This document shows positions 1 to 11,000 of a stretch of DNA of 64,000 bases, in pieces. Under the pieces are notes generated by a model. The model was not told the DNA's origin. It saw only the letters and a list, made by a program, of their open reading frames with translations, and made no database searches. The stretch is from Pomphorhynchus laevis (Eukaryota > Acanthocephala > Palaeacanthocephala > Echinorhynchida > Pomphorhynchidae), in the NCBI GenBank assembly GCA_012934845.2, contig WNNJ02003019.1, positions 1 through 64,000 on the forward strand. Reading direction: 5' to 3'. The position numbers and the translations under genes were made by a program. Position 1 is the first letter of the stretch, and each line of letters begins with the position of its first letter.

Positions 1-183
1 GAGTTGTTGCTGAATTGTCGCTGCACTCGTTGGATCCTTAATGGATACGGCATGTATAATTGTAGTGCACGGATGTGCTGAGTAGACAACGGTCCATGAT
101 TTCTCACGAAATACGGCATTTATACTAAATGGGGTTGCTTGATAGACTGGACTTCGATTTACGACTTTCAGTAACCATGTCAC

Positions 184-255
184 TTCTAGACGACCAATAA
201 GTACCCGGCAATACTCATCAGTAGAATGAGCTACTCACTGGTCGTTTCGGTTGCC
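184..255 (-). ncRNA. Permuted hammerhead ribozyme motif, array 1 unit 1
   Basis: Read on the minus strand (plus coordinates), the parts are: stem II strand GGCAA (251-255), GAAA (245-248), stem III 5' strand (232-244), stem I strand UUCUA (222-226), CUGAUGA (215-221), stem II partner UUGCC (207-211), stem III 3' strand (191-203), U and C (190, 189) as the UH cleavage site, and stem I partner UAGAA (184-188). Stem III is 13 bp with two G-U pairs. The conserved core residues of a hammerhead are all present and the three helices abut them exactly. The strand order is not that of hammerhead types I-III: the CUGAUGA strand lies inside the stem III loop. An outer GUCAC/GUGAC pairing (259-263 with 179-183) closes the region. 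Confidence 0.7.
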
Positions 256-547
256 TGTGTGACATTGTGAATAAAGGCGTTTCCGACACTTGGCTTAATT
301 GACTGAGGCTTACGCTCTTTACCAGATCGAATTGCTGTGCGGACCATCCTTAAACACTAGGCAGATGTTGTTGCTGAATTGTCGCTGCACTCGTTGAATC
401 CTTAATGGATACGGCATGTATAATAGCAGTGCACGAATGTGCTGAGTAGACAACGGTCCATGATTTCTCACAAAATACGGCATTTATACTAAATGGGGTT
501 GCTTGATAGACTGGACTTCGATTCACGACTTTCAGTAACCATGTCAC

Positions 548-619
548 TTCTAGACGACCAATAAGTACCCGGCAATACTCATCAGTAGAATGAACTACTC
601 ACTGGTCGTTTCGGTTGCC
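548..619 (-). ncRNA. Permuted hammerhead ribozyme motif, array 1 unit 2
   Basis: This copy lies 364 bp from the first and shows the same parts in the same order, including GGCAA, GAAA, the long stem III, CUGAUGA, UUGCC, the GUC triplet and UAGAA. The only difference seen inside the motif is one G-to-A change on the plus strand, in the stretch between the stem III and stem I strands; no core residue is affected. Confidence 0.7.
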
Positions 620-1052
620 TGTGTGACATTGTGAATAAAGGCGTTTCCGACACTTGGCTTTATTGACTGAGGCTTACGCTCTTTACCAGATCGAATTGCT
701 GTGCGGACCATCCTTAAACACTAGGCAGATGTTGTTGCTGAATTGTCGCCGCACTCGTTGGATCCTTAATGGATACGGCATGTATAATTGTAGTGCACGG
801 ATGTGCTTTGTAGACAACGATCAGGATTTCTTACGAAATACGGCATTTATACTAGATGATTTTGCTATATATAGCAACATATGGCTCATGGGCCACAGTT
901 TTGAGCGATTTTTCGCAATAACAATATATATATATAATTTTAAGCGTTTTGTTTGAATCGGTATTGCTTGAGATTGCGAATAGCAATTCTTTCCATATGT
1001 TTCGGTAAGTGTTTGAATCGAGCATATTCTTTAGCCTGCAAACTCTCGTCAC

Positions 1053-1123
1053 TCCTAGACGGTCATGTGATAGCCGGCAGCCATCGTCAGTAAGATGAAC
1101 TATCACACGCCGTTTCGGCTGCC
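1053..1123 (-). ncRNA. Permuted hammerhead ribozyme motif, diverged array 1 unit
   Basis: On the minus strand: GGCAGCC (1117-1123), GAAA (1113-1116), stem III 5' strand (1100-1112), UCUUA (1091-1095), CUGACGA (1084-1090), GGCUGCC (1076-1082), stem III 3' strand (1060-1073), UC (1059-1058) and UAGGA (1053-1057). Compared with units 1 and 2, paired positions change together: A-U becomes G-C in stem II, in stem III and in stem I. The only core change is U to C at the position that is free in hammerheads (N7). This is compensatory evolution of the pairings. A further decayed copy lies near 1414-1445. Confidence 0.65.
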
Positions 1124-1447
1124 TCTGTGACATTGTGAAAATGCATTTCCGACATTTAGCTTAAATTGTTGGTGGCGTTAGCTCTTAAATCCTCAATTTG
1201 CAATGCAGACAATCATTAACAACCAGAGGATCAAACTTTCGGATGCTTGACTGTAAGAAACCGATATTGAGTGGATCAATTCTTTCTATCTAATTTTAAG
1301 AATTTCGTTTGAATCGGTATCGCTCGAGATTGCGAATAGCAATTCTTTCCCTAGTTTTCGGTAATTGTTTGAATCGAGCATATTCTTCAGCCTGCATAAT
1401 CTCGCCACTCCTACACGGTCATGTGATAGCCGGCAGCATCGTCGTAT

Positions 1448-1978
1448 TATTTATTTTATCGCGTTATCAGTAGTGAAACCATGTAAGCCATTTACGCATG
1501 ATTTTAGTAATCGAAATTCTTGGTAATTCTCAAATCCTACCGGATCCTCTACAAGAATTAAAGAAAAATAAAAAAAATGATAACAAATAATTTCCTTACT
1601 CATTATATGAATACTATGATGAAAATCGACAATTAACGAGATCTATCGAAAACAATACTTCTATTGATTTAAAAAAATATTTATTTGTTAATCACAACCT
1701 TCTATATCACTTGTATGGCTATCTTTAATTTCGTATCAACTGTATTTCTCTCATTGCAATATTTAAGATGGAATTAAATAAAATTTTCATTTATCACAAC
1801 GCTTCCAAACTTCCAAACGAGATTGGAAGCGTTGTGATAAAGAAATAATAAAATAAATAATAAACTCAGAAAAATAAGTTTCGCGATAAAATCAGATTGT
1901 GCAAACATAAACTTATCTTTAATGATCCAAAGTAAAATAGTTTAAATGAATTAACTGATGAAAGAAACATCATCTTAC
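1448..1978. other. AT-rich stretch downstream of the last recognised glucosidase exon
   Basis: The C-terminal 70-80 residues expected for glucosidase II alpha should be encoded here or were lost where array 1 begins. I searched the minus strand for the conserved C-terminal tryptophan-rich segment and did not find it. An open minus-strand stretch near 1455-1550 has no recognisable similarity. Apart from the hairpin at 1790-1841 I see nothing else. Confidence 0.5.
1790..1841. repeat. Perfect 19-bp hairpin
   Basis: Positions 1790-1808 and 1823-1841 are exact reverse complements around a 14-base loop. It lies in AT-rich sequence just downstream of the last recognised glucosidase exon. It could be part of a 3' UTR, a foldback left by template switching, or a small-RNA precursor; nothing distinguishes these. 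Confidence 0.8.
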
Positions 1979-2088
1979 TTTGAAGTGATAACATTATTGT
2001 CGAACGTTATTTTTCTATAGTAGAATTGATTTTGACGGTATCTAAAAGATTCACCATCGTCCATAAAGACATTGCCTTGCGCAAAATT
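1979..2088 (-). CDS. GANAB: GANAB exon 20: last exon recognised
   Basis: Encodes [20 protein letters not shown] and onward, matching the AQGELFLDDGHTF beta-sandwich segment that follows the catalytic domain. It is separated from exon 19 by an intron of about 1.35 kb. It ends with two bases of a codon before GTAAG, so at least one more coding exon is required. Confidence 0.82.
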
Positions 2089-5000
2089 CTAAATTTCAGT
2101 ATACAGTTTTAAAATTGTGCAATAGTTTTGATTTCTGATCAGCTTAAAATCAAAAAAGGAATGTTCAAAGCTAGAAATTAGAAATAGTAATATAGGTTTT
2201 CTCAAATCCGTAAGCAGAAAATATCGATATCAAAAATACGAAAAAAATGCGAGTAAGAACAAATTGACATTCAAAATGAGTTAAAAGTAAATAAAAATTG
2301 TTTTAAATGTAACATTGCAAAATATTAATATTAACAAATATTTTAATTAAAATGTTTAGTATCCAAACAAAATTAATAAAAGCATGTTGGCTTTACATCT
2401 GTGTTTGTGTCATTGTGTTTAATAATGATCTTTTATATGCACACACATAAATTAGAGTATAAAAATGAAGCTCTTTTTCAATTACAAGCATATGCTTTTA
2501 TCTGAACCAGATAATATCAGCACATTATCTGGTAATGGGAAACAACACTGTGATATTAAAACTCGTGCAAGATCTTGGCAAAATCCTTGGATATGACGAG
2601 TAGATGACTATTTATTTGTAAAAGCTGTATATCTGTATTACTTGATACAGAAATTACTAAAAAATAAGATTTCATCCGTATTGCTTCCTGATTAATAATT
2701 ACACACTTTTTAATAATTGTTTAATAATGTTAAATAATTAATAAAAATATTTTTACTCAATTAAAAAAGTTAATTTCCGATGGCTAATGGCAGAAAATAG
2801 TATGGTAAATATTTTCTCAAACAAGTATTTTAAGATATCAAGTAAACATTCACAATTTTCATTGTCCAGCATTTCACTAATTGTTGTAATTTTGTCGTTA
2901 TCTTCCAAAACTAGATTTCTGTCAAGAAAATTAACTGATCCGAATGTATACTTTACAAGAATTATTAAAACTTAAACAATTAATAGCGAAAATTACTTGC
3001 TTGACAATATACTTTATTGGGGACCATTCATTGTGCTTTGAATGAAACTTATTTAATGAAACTTTTTATGAAATAAAGAACAAATCGAGGATTTAAACTG
3101 TAAAAGTTTGAAACTTTACTAACACCATGCCAAAAAAATGATTGGAAACATTATTTAAATAGGTAATATAGTTTGAACGTTATTCCAATGATGTTAACAG
3201 TATGACAATGGAAATGAATCTTAATATATTTATTGACTGGTTCATTCATATTAATAGTAAACTGCTATTCACATGGATATCAATGGACAAAGTTATTTTA
3301 CTACACATGGATATCAATGAACCAATAATTAATTGGAATTATTTGTTATTTTTTGCCTTTGTAAATATAAATAAACTAATGTGAGTAGCTTTTAGATATC
3401 GTCAAATAGCATTCGTACACAGCAAACGTTGCATTTACCTTTCGGTCCAAAGTTATATGCAGTGTATATGGATCGTTTATCATTGCTTTCGTTGAACGTC
3501 GAATACGATTCTTATAAGGTATAACAGTGCCACCACGTTGAAACCGTGGAATCTGAATCAAAATGACATCATAAAAATTAGTTTTCAACAGTGTACGTGA
3601 TGCATTATTCTTTATGAAAAAGACAAGCAAACTTACACTAGATTCAGTAATAGGGATCTGAATGTATTCCCCGCCATCGAATACCTTCCAATCTTGATCA
3701 TACCAAAGCTAAATTAACTCAGTAAACGCTTAATAATATTTAACACTACAGATAAAGATAATTGAAATAAGGAAATGATGTTATTGGGTTACGCTTCAAT
3801 ATAATTTGCTATTTAATAGCTAAATGTTAATAGAACTAATTGGACCAACCATTCGGAACAGCGAGCAACAATTTGTTGCATCGATAGCATTTACTATTTT
3901 ACTGAATAAAAACAAATACTTAAAAAGGAGTCATATCGAATGGAGTATAACGAAACGGCGACAGCGGAACATTAATCAGGCAAGATTAGATAAAATAAGA
4001 AACAACGTAATAAATTAATTTTTGAATGTACAAACAATGTATGCCAAGGTAATAATGTAACCTTGTAAGTGTGACAATTATTAAACTTGCATTGCAATTC
4101 ATAATAAAAACGAATAATAAGAAGCAATAAATAGAAACATTTTTCTATTTTGAATATAATCCTTTTATTAAAGGATTATATTCAAAAAAAACAATTATTA
4201 TGTTTTGTTTATTTTATAATTATAGTAAATACGTAGACTCAGTTAGCTGATTTAATCCATTATCTAATTATTTCGTAAAATAGTTTTAAATGAAATAAAA
4301 CAAAGTTTAGGGGTGTTGTAAAATATATTTTATTGGACAAATTTTAGAACAGTTTATAGAAAAAAAAGAAGAAATTAGTTGCAAACGTAATTACTTCTTT
4401 AGCACAAGGAAGATATACAGACATTTCAGATTTCCTTGGATCCAGTACTGGCGATACAAGCAATTGACTGCCTAAAATAATATTAAAAAATAAGATAGTA
4501 ATGTGCTAAGAAATAATATAAAAAACCTAGCATGTGAGTTACTTCAATGTCAAATACTTGATCATCACGAGGAAACACAGCCCACAGCGGTCGCATTGGT
4601 GGAGTGCCAGTTTTTTCATTTTCATAGAACAAAGTATACCAGAACGGAATCATTGAATATCGAAGCTCAACAGCCTTTTTCATTAAATTAAATGTTTTTT
4701 CATCAAATGTCCATGGCTCTCTACGAATGCTCTCCATATGACTGTGTACACGAAAGAATGGTTGAAATACAGCAGCCTTAAAGCAAAACATTTTAAAATT
4801 AAAATTAAGCAACAAGTTAGTTGTTTAATGTTACAAGCTTTCTAGCTTAAAGCTCTGTTTATTTTTTATTATTCCATCAAATATTAAATTATTACATAAA
4901 TCATCTATCAATCTGACATTAAAAAGTTAGACTTATAAAGTCATTGCTAAATTATGATGTGAATATAGATAAATCATCAATATATTGACTAATTTTAACT

Positions 5001-8000
5001 TATAAATATATTAACAGATGTTCACCCAAACATATTTTACCTTAATTCACCACGTTCATGCCGTATCTATTACTTTCTGAATAAAAATATATATTTGCAC
5101 ACATAGTAGTAAATTTGTATTTAAAATGGATTTGTTAAAATCCACAAGCGTATTGATAACAGACAAACTATATTGAAGTTATGTATACATACGGAAGAAA
5201 TCAAACAAATGTATTCTAAATTGCTATGCTATTTGCCGCAAGCATTCGAAAAGTGAAATTATGTTATAAATCAAGCTTAGAATTTAAAAATTAGAATTGA
5301 ATTATATAATTATTTGATTATAGCTAAAAATTCGATGAAGAAACCTAATCATGTACGACATGCAAAACAACAATTATTATCAAAAGAAAGTCGAATCAAC
5401 CTGTCTTAAAATTATAAACAGGTGCTTATATGCATTCAAGTTTCATTATACAAAAACATTAATCCGAATATTTAATATTCATAAAATTCGAAGAGGGTCG
5501 CAATTAGTTTTGGATATTACGATGGTAAAGTGATATATATATATATATCAAAGATTGTTATCAGAACGATTGGACCATGACGTTCAAATTAAGTAGCAAT
5601 TTAGTCGATAACAATACACGATAATGACGTGCCCTAGCGCAATTAAAATATTGTAAATTTAAATTTAATAAATCCATTTTATTTGCTTTTATCTTTAAAT
5701 TAATCAGAATTTCTATATTTTGAAAAGTCATATCTAAAATAATAGATAAATAATATATTTATACATATATCTAATTTAGATATAATAATATCTAAATTTT
5801 TAATTTTTCTACTTAAAAATGCGAACAAACACATTTTGCATTCATCATTCAAACAATTCAAAATATTTGATAACTATTTACATAAAGCGTGTAAATTAAT
5901 TTTAATTAATACAGTAGAAATATACAAATTTGTCAAACCGATTTAAATTTTTAATTAGATTGCGAAAATGTGAAGATATTTCAAAACACAAACTTACTTG
6001 AAACCACCGATAAAATAACTCAGGTGATTTAGAAGAATCAAAAAATCCACCAACATCAGCACCGCAAAAGCTAATTCCAGTAACACTCAATGAAAGTAGC
6101 ATCGGTATCGACATTTTTAAGTGATCATAGTCATTAGTATTATCTCCGGTCCAAATGGCTCCTTAATTCAAACAAAACGATGAAATAAGTCAGATGAAAA
6201 AATGTTTGTCGAAAGCAAAACAACGTGCAAGCAAATATTTGCACATAACAATACTGTATTGTTGGTTTATGCATTTGTAAATTTTTTACTTTAAATTTGG
6301 AGGTACATATTGAGAGTCAATAGTTAACGATTTAAGATTAGCGGATAGATCAAAGAATCAGATACATTTTAGTGTATATATAAAAACGCTTTAATTCAAT
6401 TAATATCAGAATATGAAAAAAACTGATACATGTTGTATTTTGCACTTAATCTAAATGTCATATAAAATTTTATGTCTTTAGTAAGCTTGCTGAAAATATC
6501 AAGAAATCTATAAATATTGTTTCAGTAATATACATATCCAATTATTCTAACAACGATATATTAGTAGGTAGTTGTGATAAATTAGAAATGCGTAAATCAA
6601 AATAATAATTTGATTCAAAAACACATTTAAGATTACGTTAGTTATGGTAAAATAAAACAACGTAGAATTTCAGTTATAAAATTTAGGATAATGTTTTAAA
6701 CATTTTTTGGATTGAAAAGAGAACTGCTGATATTAGTCAATTCCACACTACCGAAAGAACGTGTTTAGCAACTGAAAATTGGATTTATTTACAATTATTT
6801 GGTAAAATCTACAAGTGGTTATTATTTTATATTTTCTGATGATAGATTTGATGTGGTGAAATGCTGAAAATAAATTGAATTTCATTCCCAAAATACGGCC
6901 TCTTAATTAAAAAAATGATTTCATCCTTATACGGGATTAAAAAACACCGATTAGTAGCAGAAAAACAGTGTTTGAAAATTGCAAACCTAATAAGAAATAC
7001 CTGCACGTTGTGTTCCCGCGAAGAACGATCGAGACAGAACAAACGGGCGTTGTTCATTACCGTTTCTTTTGACTAACGCATCATACGTGGTTTGATGCTA
7101 TACATTTACAATCACATATAAAACAGTAATGTGCAAACAAGTATTTACCATCAAATATCCGTAAATGTTATGGATTTCTCTGTTTTCGCGCCCGTCAAAA
7201 TGAATGACATCCTTATTAATTGTTATTTCTGGACCGGAAAATACAGAAGGTTCATTCATATCATTCCATAAATGGGTATTTAAAGTTGTTCCGGGAAATT
7301 TCTCAAGTGAATACTGTTCCGAATACCATTTCCTCGCATCAGGGTTAAAAAAGTCAATGTAAGCAGATTTACCTATAAAATAGAAACAAGCGTAGCTTAA
7401 TCAAAATATAGAACTAAATTTAAGAAAAAGCCAATTTTAAACAAACATATTGAAAACCAGTGGATAGATGTAACAATAAAATCGTTTCCTGTATGAAATT
7501 ATTATAAATTGAAACATAAGTTTCCTTAATTTTAATCTATCTAAAACTAACGATTACAGTGCTTATTGTGACATACCAGGCCAGCAATTTCCTTTGAAGG
7601 CGGTTCTACCATCAGAGGTTCTTATATAAAACTCATGTTGCTGCATTTCTCTGAATATATGATAGTGGGAATCGTCTTTGATATGAGGATCAACGATGAA
7701 ATGCTGAAAATAAATTGAATTTCATTCCCAAAATACGGCCTCTTAATTAAAAAAATGATTTCATCCTTATACGGGATTAAAAAACACCGATTAGTAGCAG
7801 AAAAACAGTGTTTGAAAATTGCAAACCTAATAAGAAATACCTGCACGTTGTGTTCCCGCGAAGAACGATCGAGACAGAACAAACGGGCGTTGTTCATTAC
7901 CGTTTCTTTTGACTAACGCATCATACGTGGTTTGATGCTATACATTTACAATCACATATAAAACAGTAATGTGCAAACAAGTATTTACCATCAAATATCC

Positions 8001-11000
8001 GTAAATGTTATGGATTTCTCTGTTTTCGCGCCCGTCAAAATGAATGACATCCTTATTAATTGTTATTTCTGGACCGGAAAATACAGAAGGTTCATTCATA
8101 TCATTCCATAAATGGGTATTTAAAGTTGTTCCGGGAAATTTCTCAAGTGAATACTGTTCCGAATACCATTTCCTCGCATCAGGGTTAAAAAAGTCAATGT
8201 AAGCAGATTTACCTATAAAATAGAAACAAGCGTAGCTTAATCAAAATATAGAACTAAATTTAAGAAAAAGCCAATTTTAAACAAACATATTGAAAACCAG
8301 TGGATAGATGTAACAATAAAATCGTTTCCTGTATGAAATTATTATAAATTGAAACATAAGTTTCCTTAATTTTAATCTATCTAAAACTAACGATTACAGT
8401 GCTTATTGTGACATACCAGGCCAGCAATTTCCTTTGAAGGCGGTTCTACCATCAGAGGTTCTTATATAAAACTCATGTTGCTGCATTTCTCTGAATATAT
8501 GATAGTGGGAATCGTCTTTGATATGAGGATCAACGATGACAACAAGCTTGCGGCCGTAATTTTCAAGTTTGTTTGTCATTTTTGTCGGATTTGGAAACTT
8601 ATCAGCATTCCAAGTGAAATACCTACATAAAAACACATAAATTGATTTCGAAGGAAACGTATCTCGTCTGATAATACAATTACAAAAGTGACCCTTGAAA
8701 AATCGAGCAAAAGAGGAACAAAATGTTATAACACAAAAAGAGAATAAAATTACAGTCAGTCATTATTGGAAAGTTGATCGAATAGTGAGTGATTAAAACA
8801 CAAAAATGACAAGAAGTGGATAAATAATCCTGTAAACATAATATTATTTTGATAAAACATAAATAATAACAGCAGATGTCAGTTCAAAAGTACGTTCACA
8901 TTGGAAATAAGGCGAGCAAGTACGATAAAAATGTGATAACATTTGTTTAAATCATAAACATTTAATATTTCATTTGCTCTGTTTTATTACATGTGTAGAC
9001 GTGTGAATGTGTCCAGGCAAATCCCGTTTATATAGTATGACAATTATATCTGGGTAAATAAAATAATTTCTTAAAGGCGAAATTTGACAAAATGTAAGAT
9101 TTGCCTTTTCGTGATACCAATTTAATACAAATATTAAGCTAGTAAACACTAAACCCATAATCTTCTCTCATTTCCATTAGATAGTTTTACTGGAACAAAG
9201 ATGAAAATAATTTCCATTTATTTGAAAAAAAGTTCAATATTTCGATAGCTCCTGCTATCATCATCAGGATTACAATAAAATGTTTAAAAAATTTCGTTTT
9301 TTTTAACATTTAGGCAATACTACAAGCATTGTTGTGCCCCGCATTTGTACTTAAAAAGAAAAAGAACATACCGAAAAACAAAACATCAAAAAAATTGAAC
9401 AACACACATTTTAAAATAAACAAAAAGAAAACATAAAAAACAAAAACAGATATTAAATTAATTTATTTATTCTATCAAAATATTTGTCTAAATTATAATT
9501 CTACTTTGAAATACTTATAAATAAAGTAAATATTAAATATTAATAATTAAATATTTATTTAAATATTTATAAATATTTAATAAAATTAAATAAATATTTA
9601 ATAAATATTTATAAATTAATAAATATTTATAAATAAATATTCATTGGTAAAAGTATTTTATATAGTAAGCGCATATCCAGTCATTATATATAACGAATTA
9701 AACATATGCTTTCAAGATTCAACATTACAAACTAATGGGCATCATAAATTAGAAGCAATCGACATCATATCGGAAATCGACATTATCAATATAATCGATT
9801 TTAGAAGATAATAGTGGTATGCTAAAAATATTTATTCAGATATTTGGTAAAAAAACGAGAATTTATAAAAATTAAAATGGAATTTAGCAAATAAGTGAGT
9901 TTAAAAATGTAATGAAAAATTTAATAAGGATAAACATCTCATAAATATAAAAACACTTTTCAAAATAAAACATATTTCACAAAAATAGACAACTTCCACT
10001 AATATAGAAATTTTCTCCTTTTTTATAAAAAGAGAGAGAGAGTTTCCTAAAAATAAATAATCAATTAAAAGAGACAAATTTCATAAACCAAAAAGATTAA
10101 TTGGGTAAATAAAAATACGATAGATTCAACAAGCATGAAAAGAGACGAATTCCGTAAATAATGAGATTAATTCTAAAAATGAAACGATTAATCTAATTAA
10201 TATAAAAAACCTTATAAAATAGAACAAATTTACTTAATAAATCATTTCAGTTAACTGAGTCTACGTATTTAATACAATTGTATAATAAAAAATAAATAAA
10301 TAAAAACAATAATGCTAAATCAATAAATCAAAATTTAATAATTAGATAATAAATAATTATAAATAATTGTTATAAGATTTTATATAACTTATATCAACTT
10401 AAAATAAAATATTGAAATATAAAATAAAAGTCAATTTTTACGAATTAACTAATAAAAAATAGACGTTGTATCAGAATTAGGATTAGAGGTAATCAGGAGG
10501 AACTGCTGATGTAGGAAGAAATGATTCATTTCTTCATTCCTTCATCTAAAGAAAGAAATGATTCATCAAATAAAGAGAAACATTTCCTAAGAACAGATAA
10601 AGTCCATAAGAACATAAGAATATTATACAGTAGAGCAAAATTTAAAATATCTAAATTTGACCAATAATGAGACAAATGACGCGAAAGATAAATAAAGAGG
10701 CCGGTTTCATAAAAACAGGCAAATACTGTATGTATTTGTCTGTATAAAAACAAGTATTTCATACCAATTGCAATGTTTCATTAATGGACAAACAATGCAT
10801 ATAATTTGAAAAAATAGTAAGATACGTTGAAATAAGTGATAAAAAATATATATGAGGCTTTTAAAATGAAGTTGAAATCATTTTATCGAATTAGCTAACT
10901 ATCTTTTAACGGTATTAAATCATAGATGAATCTCAATCTCAACATTTTCGAACACTGTATAAGAGATTGTACAAATAATCTGCCACAAGTTTTTGTTTAT

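Larger units (their letters stand above)
1..1447. repeat. Tandem satellite array 1, unit about 363 bp, cut by the window edge
   Basis: The same block begins near positions 3, 366 and 731, giving spacings of 363-365 bp. The third unit switches near 845 to a diverged unit type. The diverged type recurs between about 947 and 1310 with a spacing near 362 bp, and it stops near 1447. The array runs off the left edge, so its full length is unknown. The unit has no convincing coding frame; short open frames in it are not conserved between units. On the minus strand each complete unit holds a set of hammerhead-ribozyme parts, listed separately. The unit size resembles that of small circular ribozyme-bearing retrozyme RNAs, but that link is an inference. 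Confidence 0.9.
6857..8536. repeat. 840-bp direct tandem duplication inside GANAB
   Basis: Copies at 6857-7696 and 7697-8536 look identical by eye, including the introns. The right-hand breakpoint lies inside exon 12. The left copy therefore holds a 5'-truncated exon 12 remnant with no acceptor (7577-7696), plus complete exons 13' and 14'. The absence of visible differences means the duplication is very recent or is an assembly artefact. Confidence 0.95.

Noticed and set aside
214-221. C/D-box snoRNA (CUGAUGA as a C box)
   Set aside because: No D box at the right distance, and the pairings and compensatory changes fit hammerhead helices instead.
232-255. Reading array 1 as an ordinary type II hammerhead, with stems III and I between GAAA and CUGAUGA
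   Set aside because: Only 23 bases lie between them, and they cannot supply both stem III with a UH site and stem I. The fitting partners lie downstream of CUGAUGA.
654-956. Open frame in array 1
   Set aside because: It is not conserved between units and lies across the structured repeat.
6827-7057. 76-codon minus-strand frame [21 protein letters not shown]
   Set aside because: It is a shadow of exon 14' in another frame and runs into the intron.
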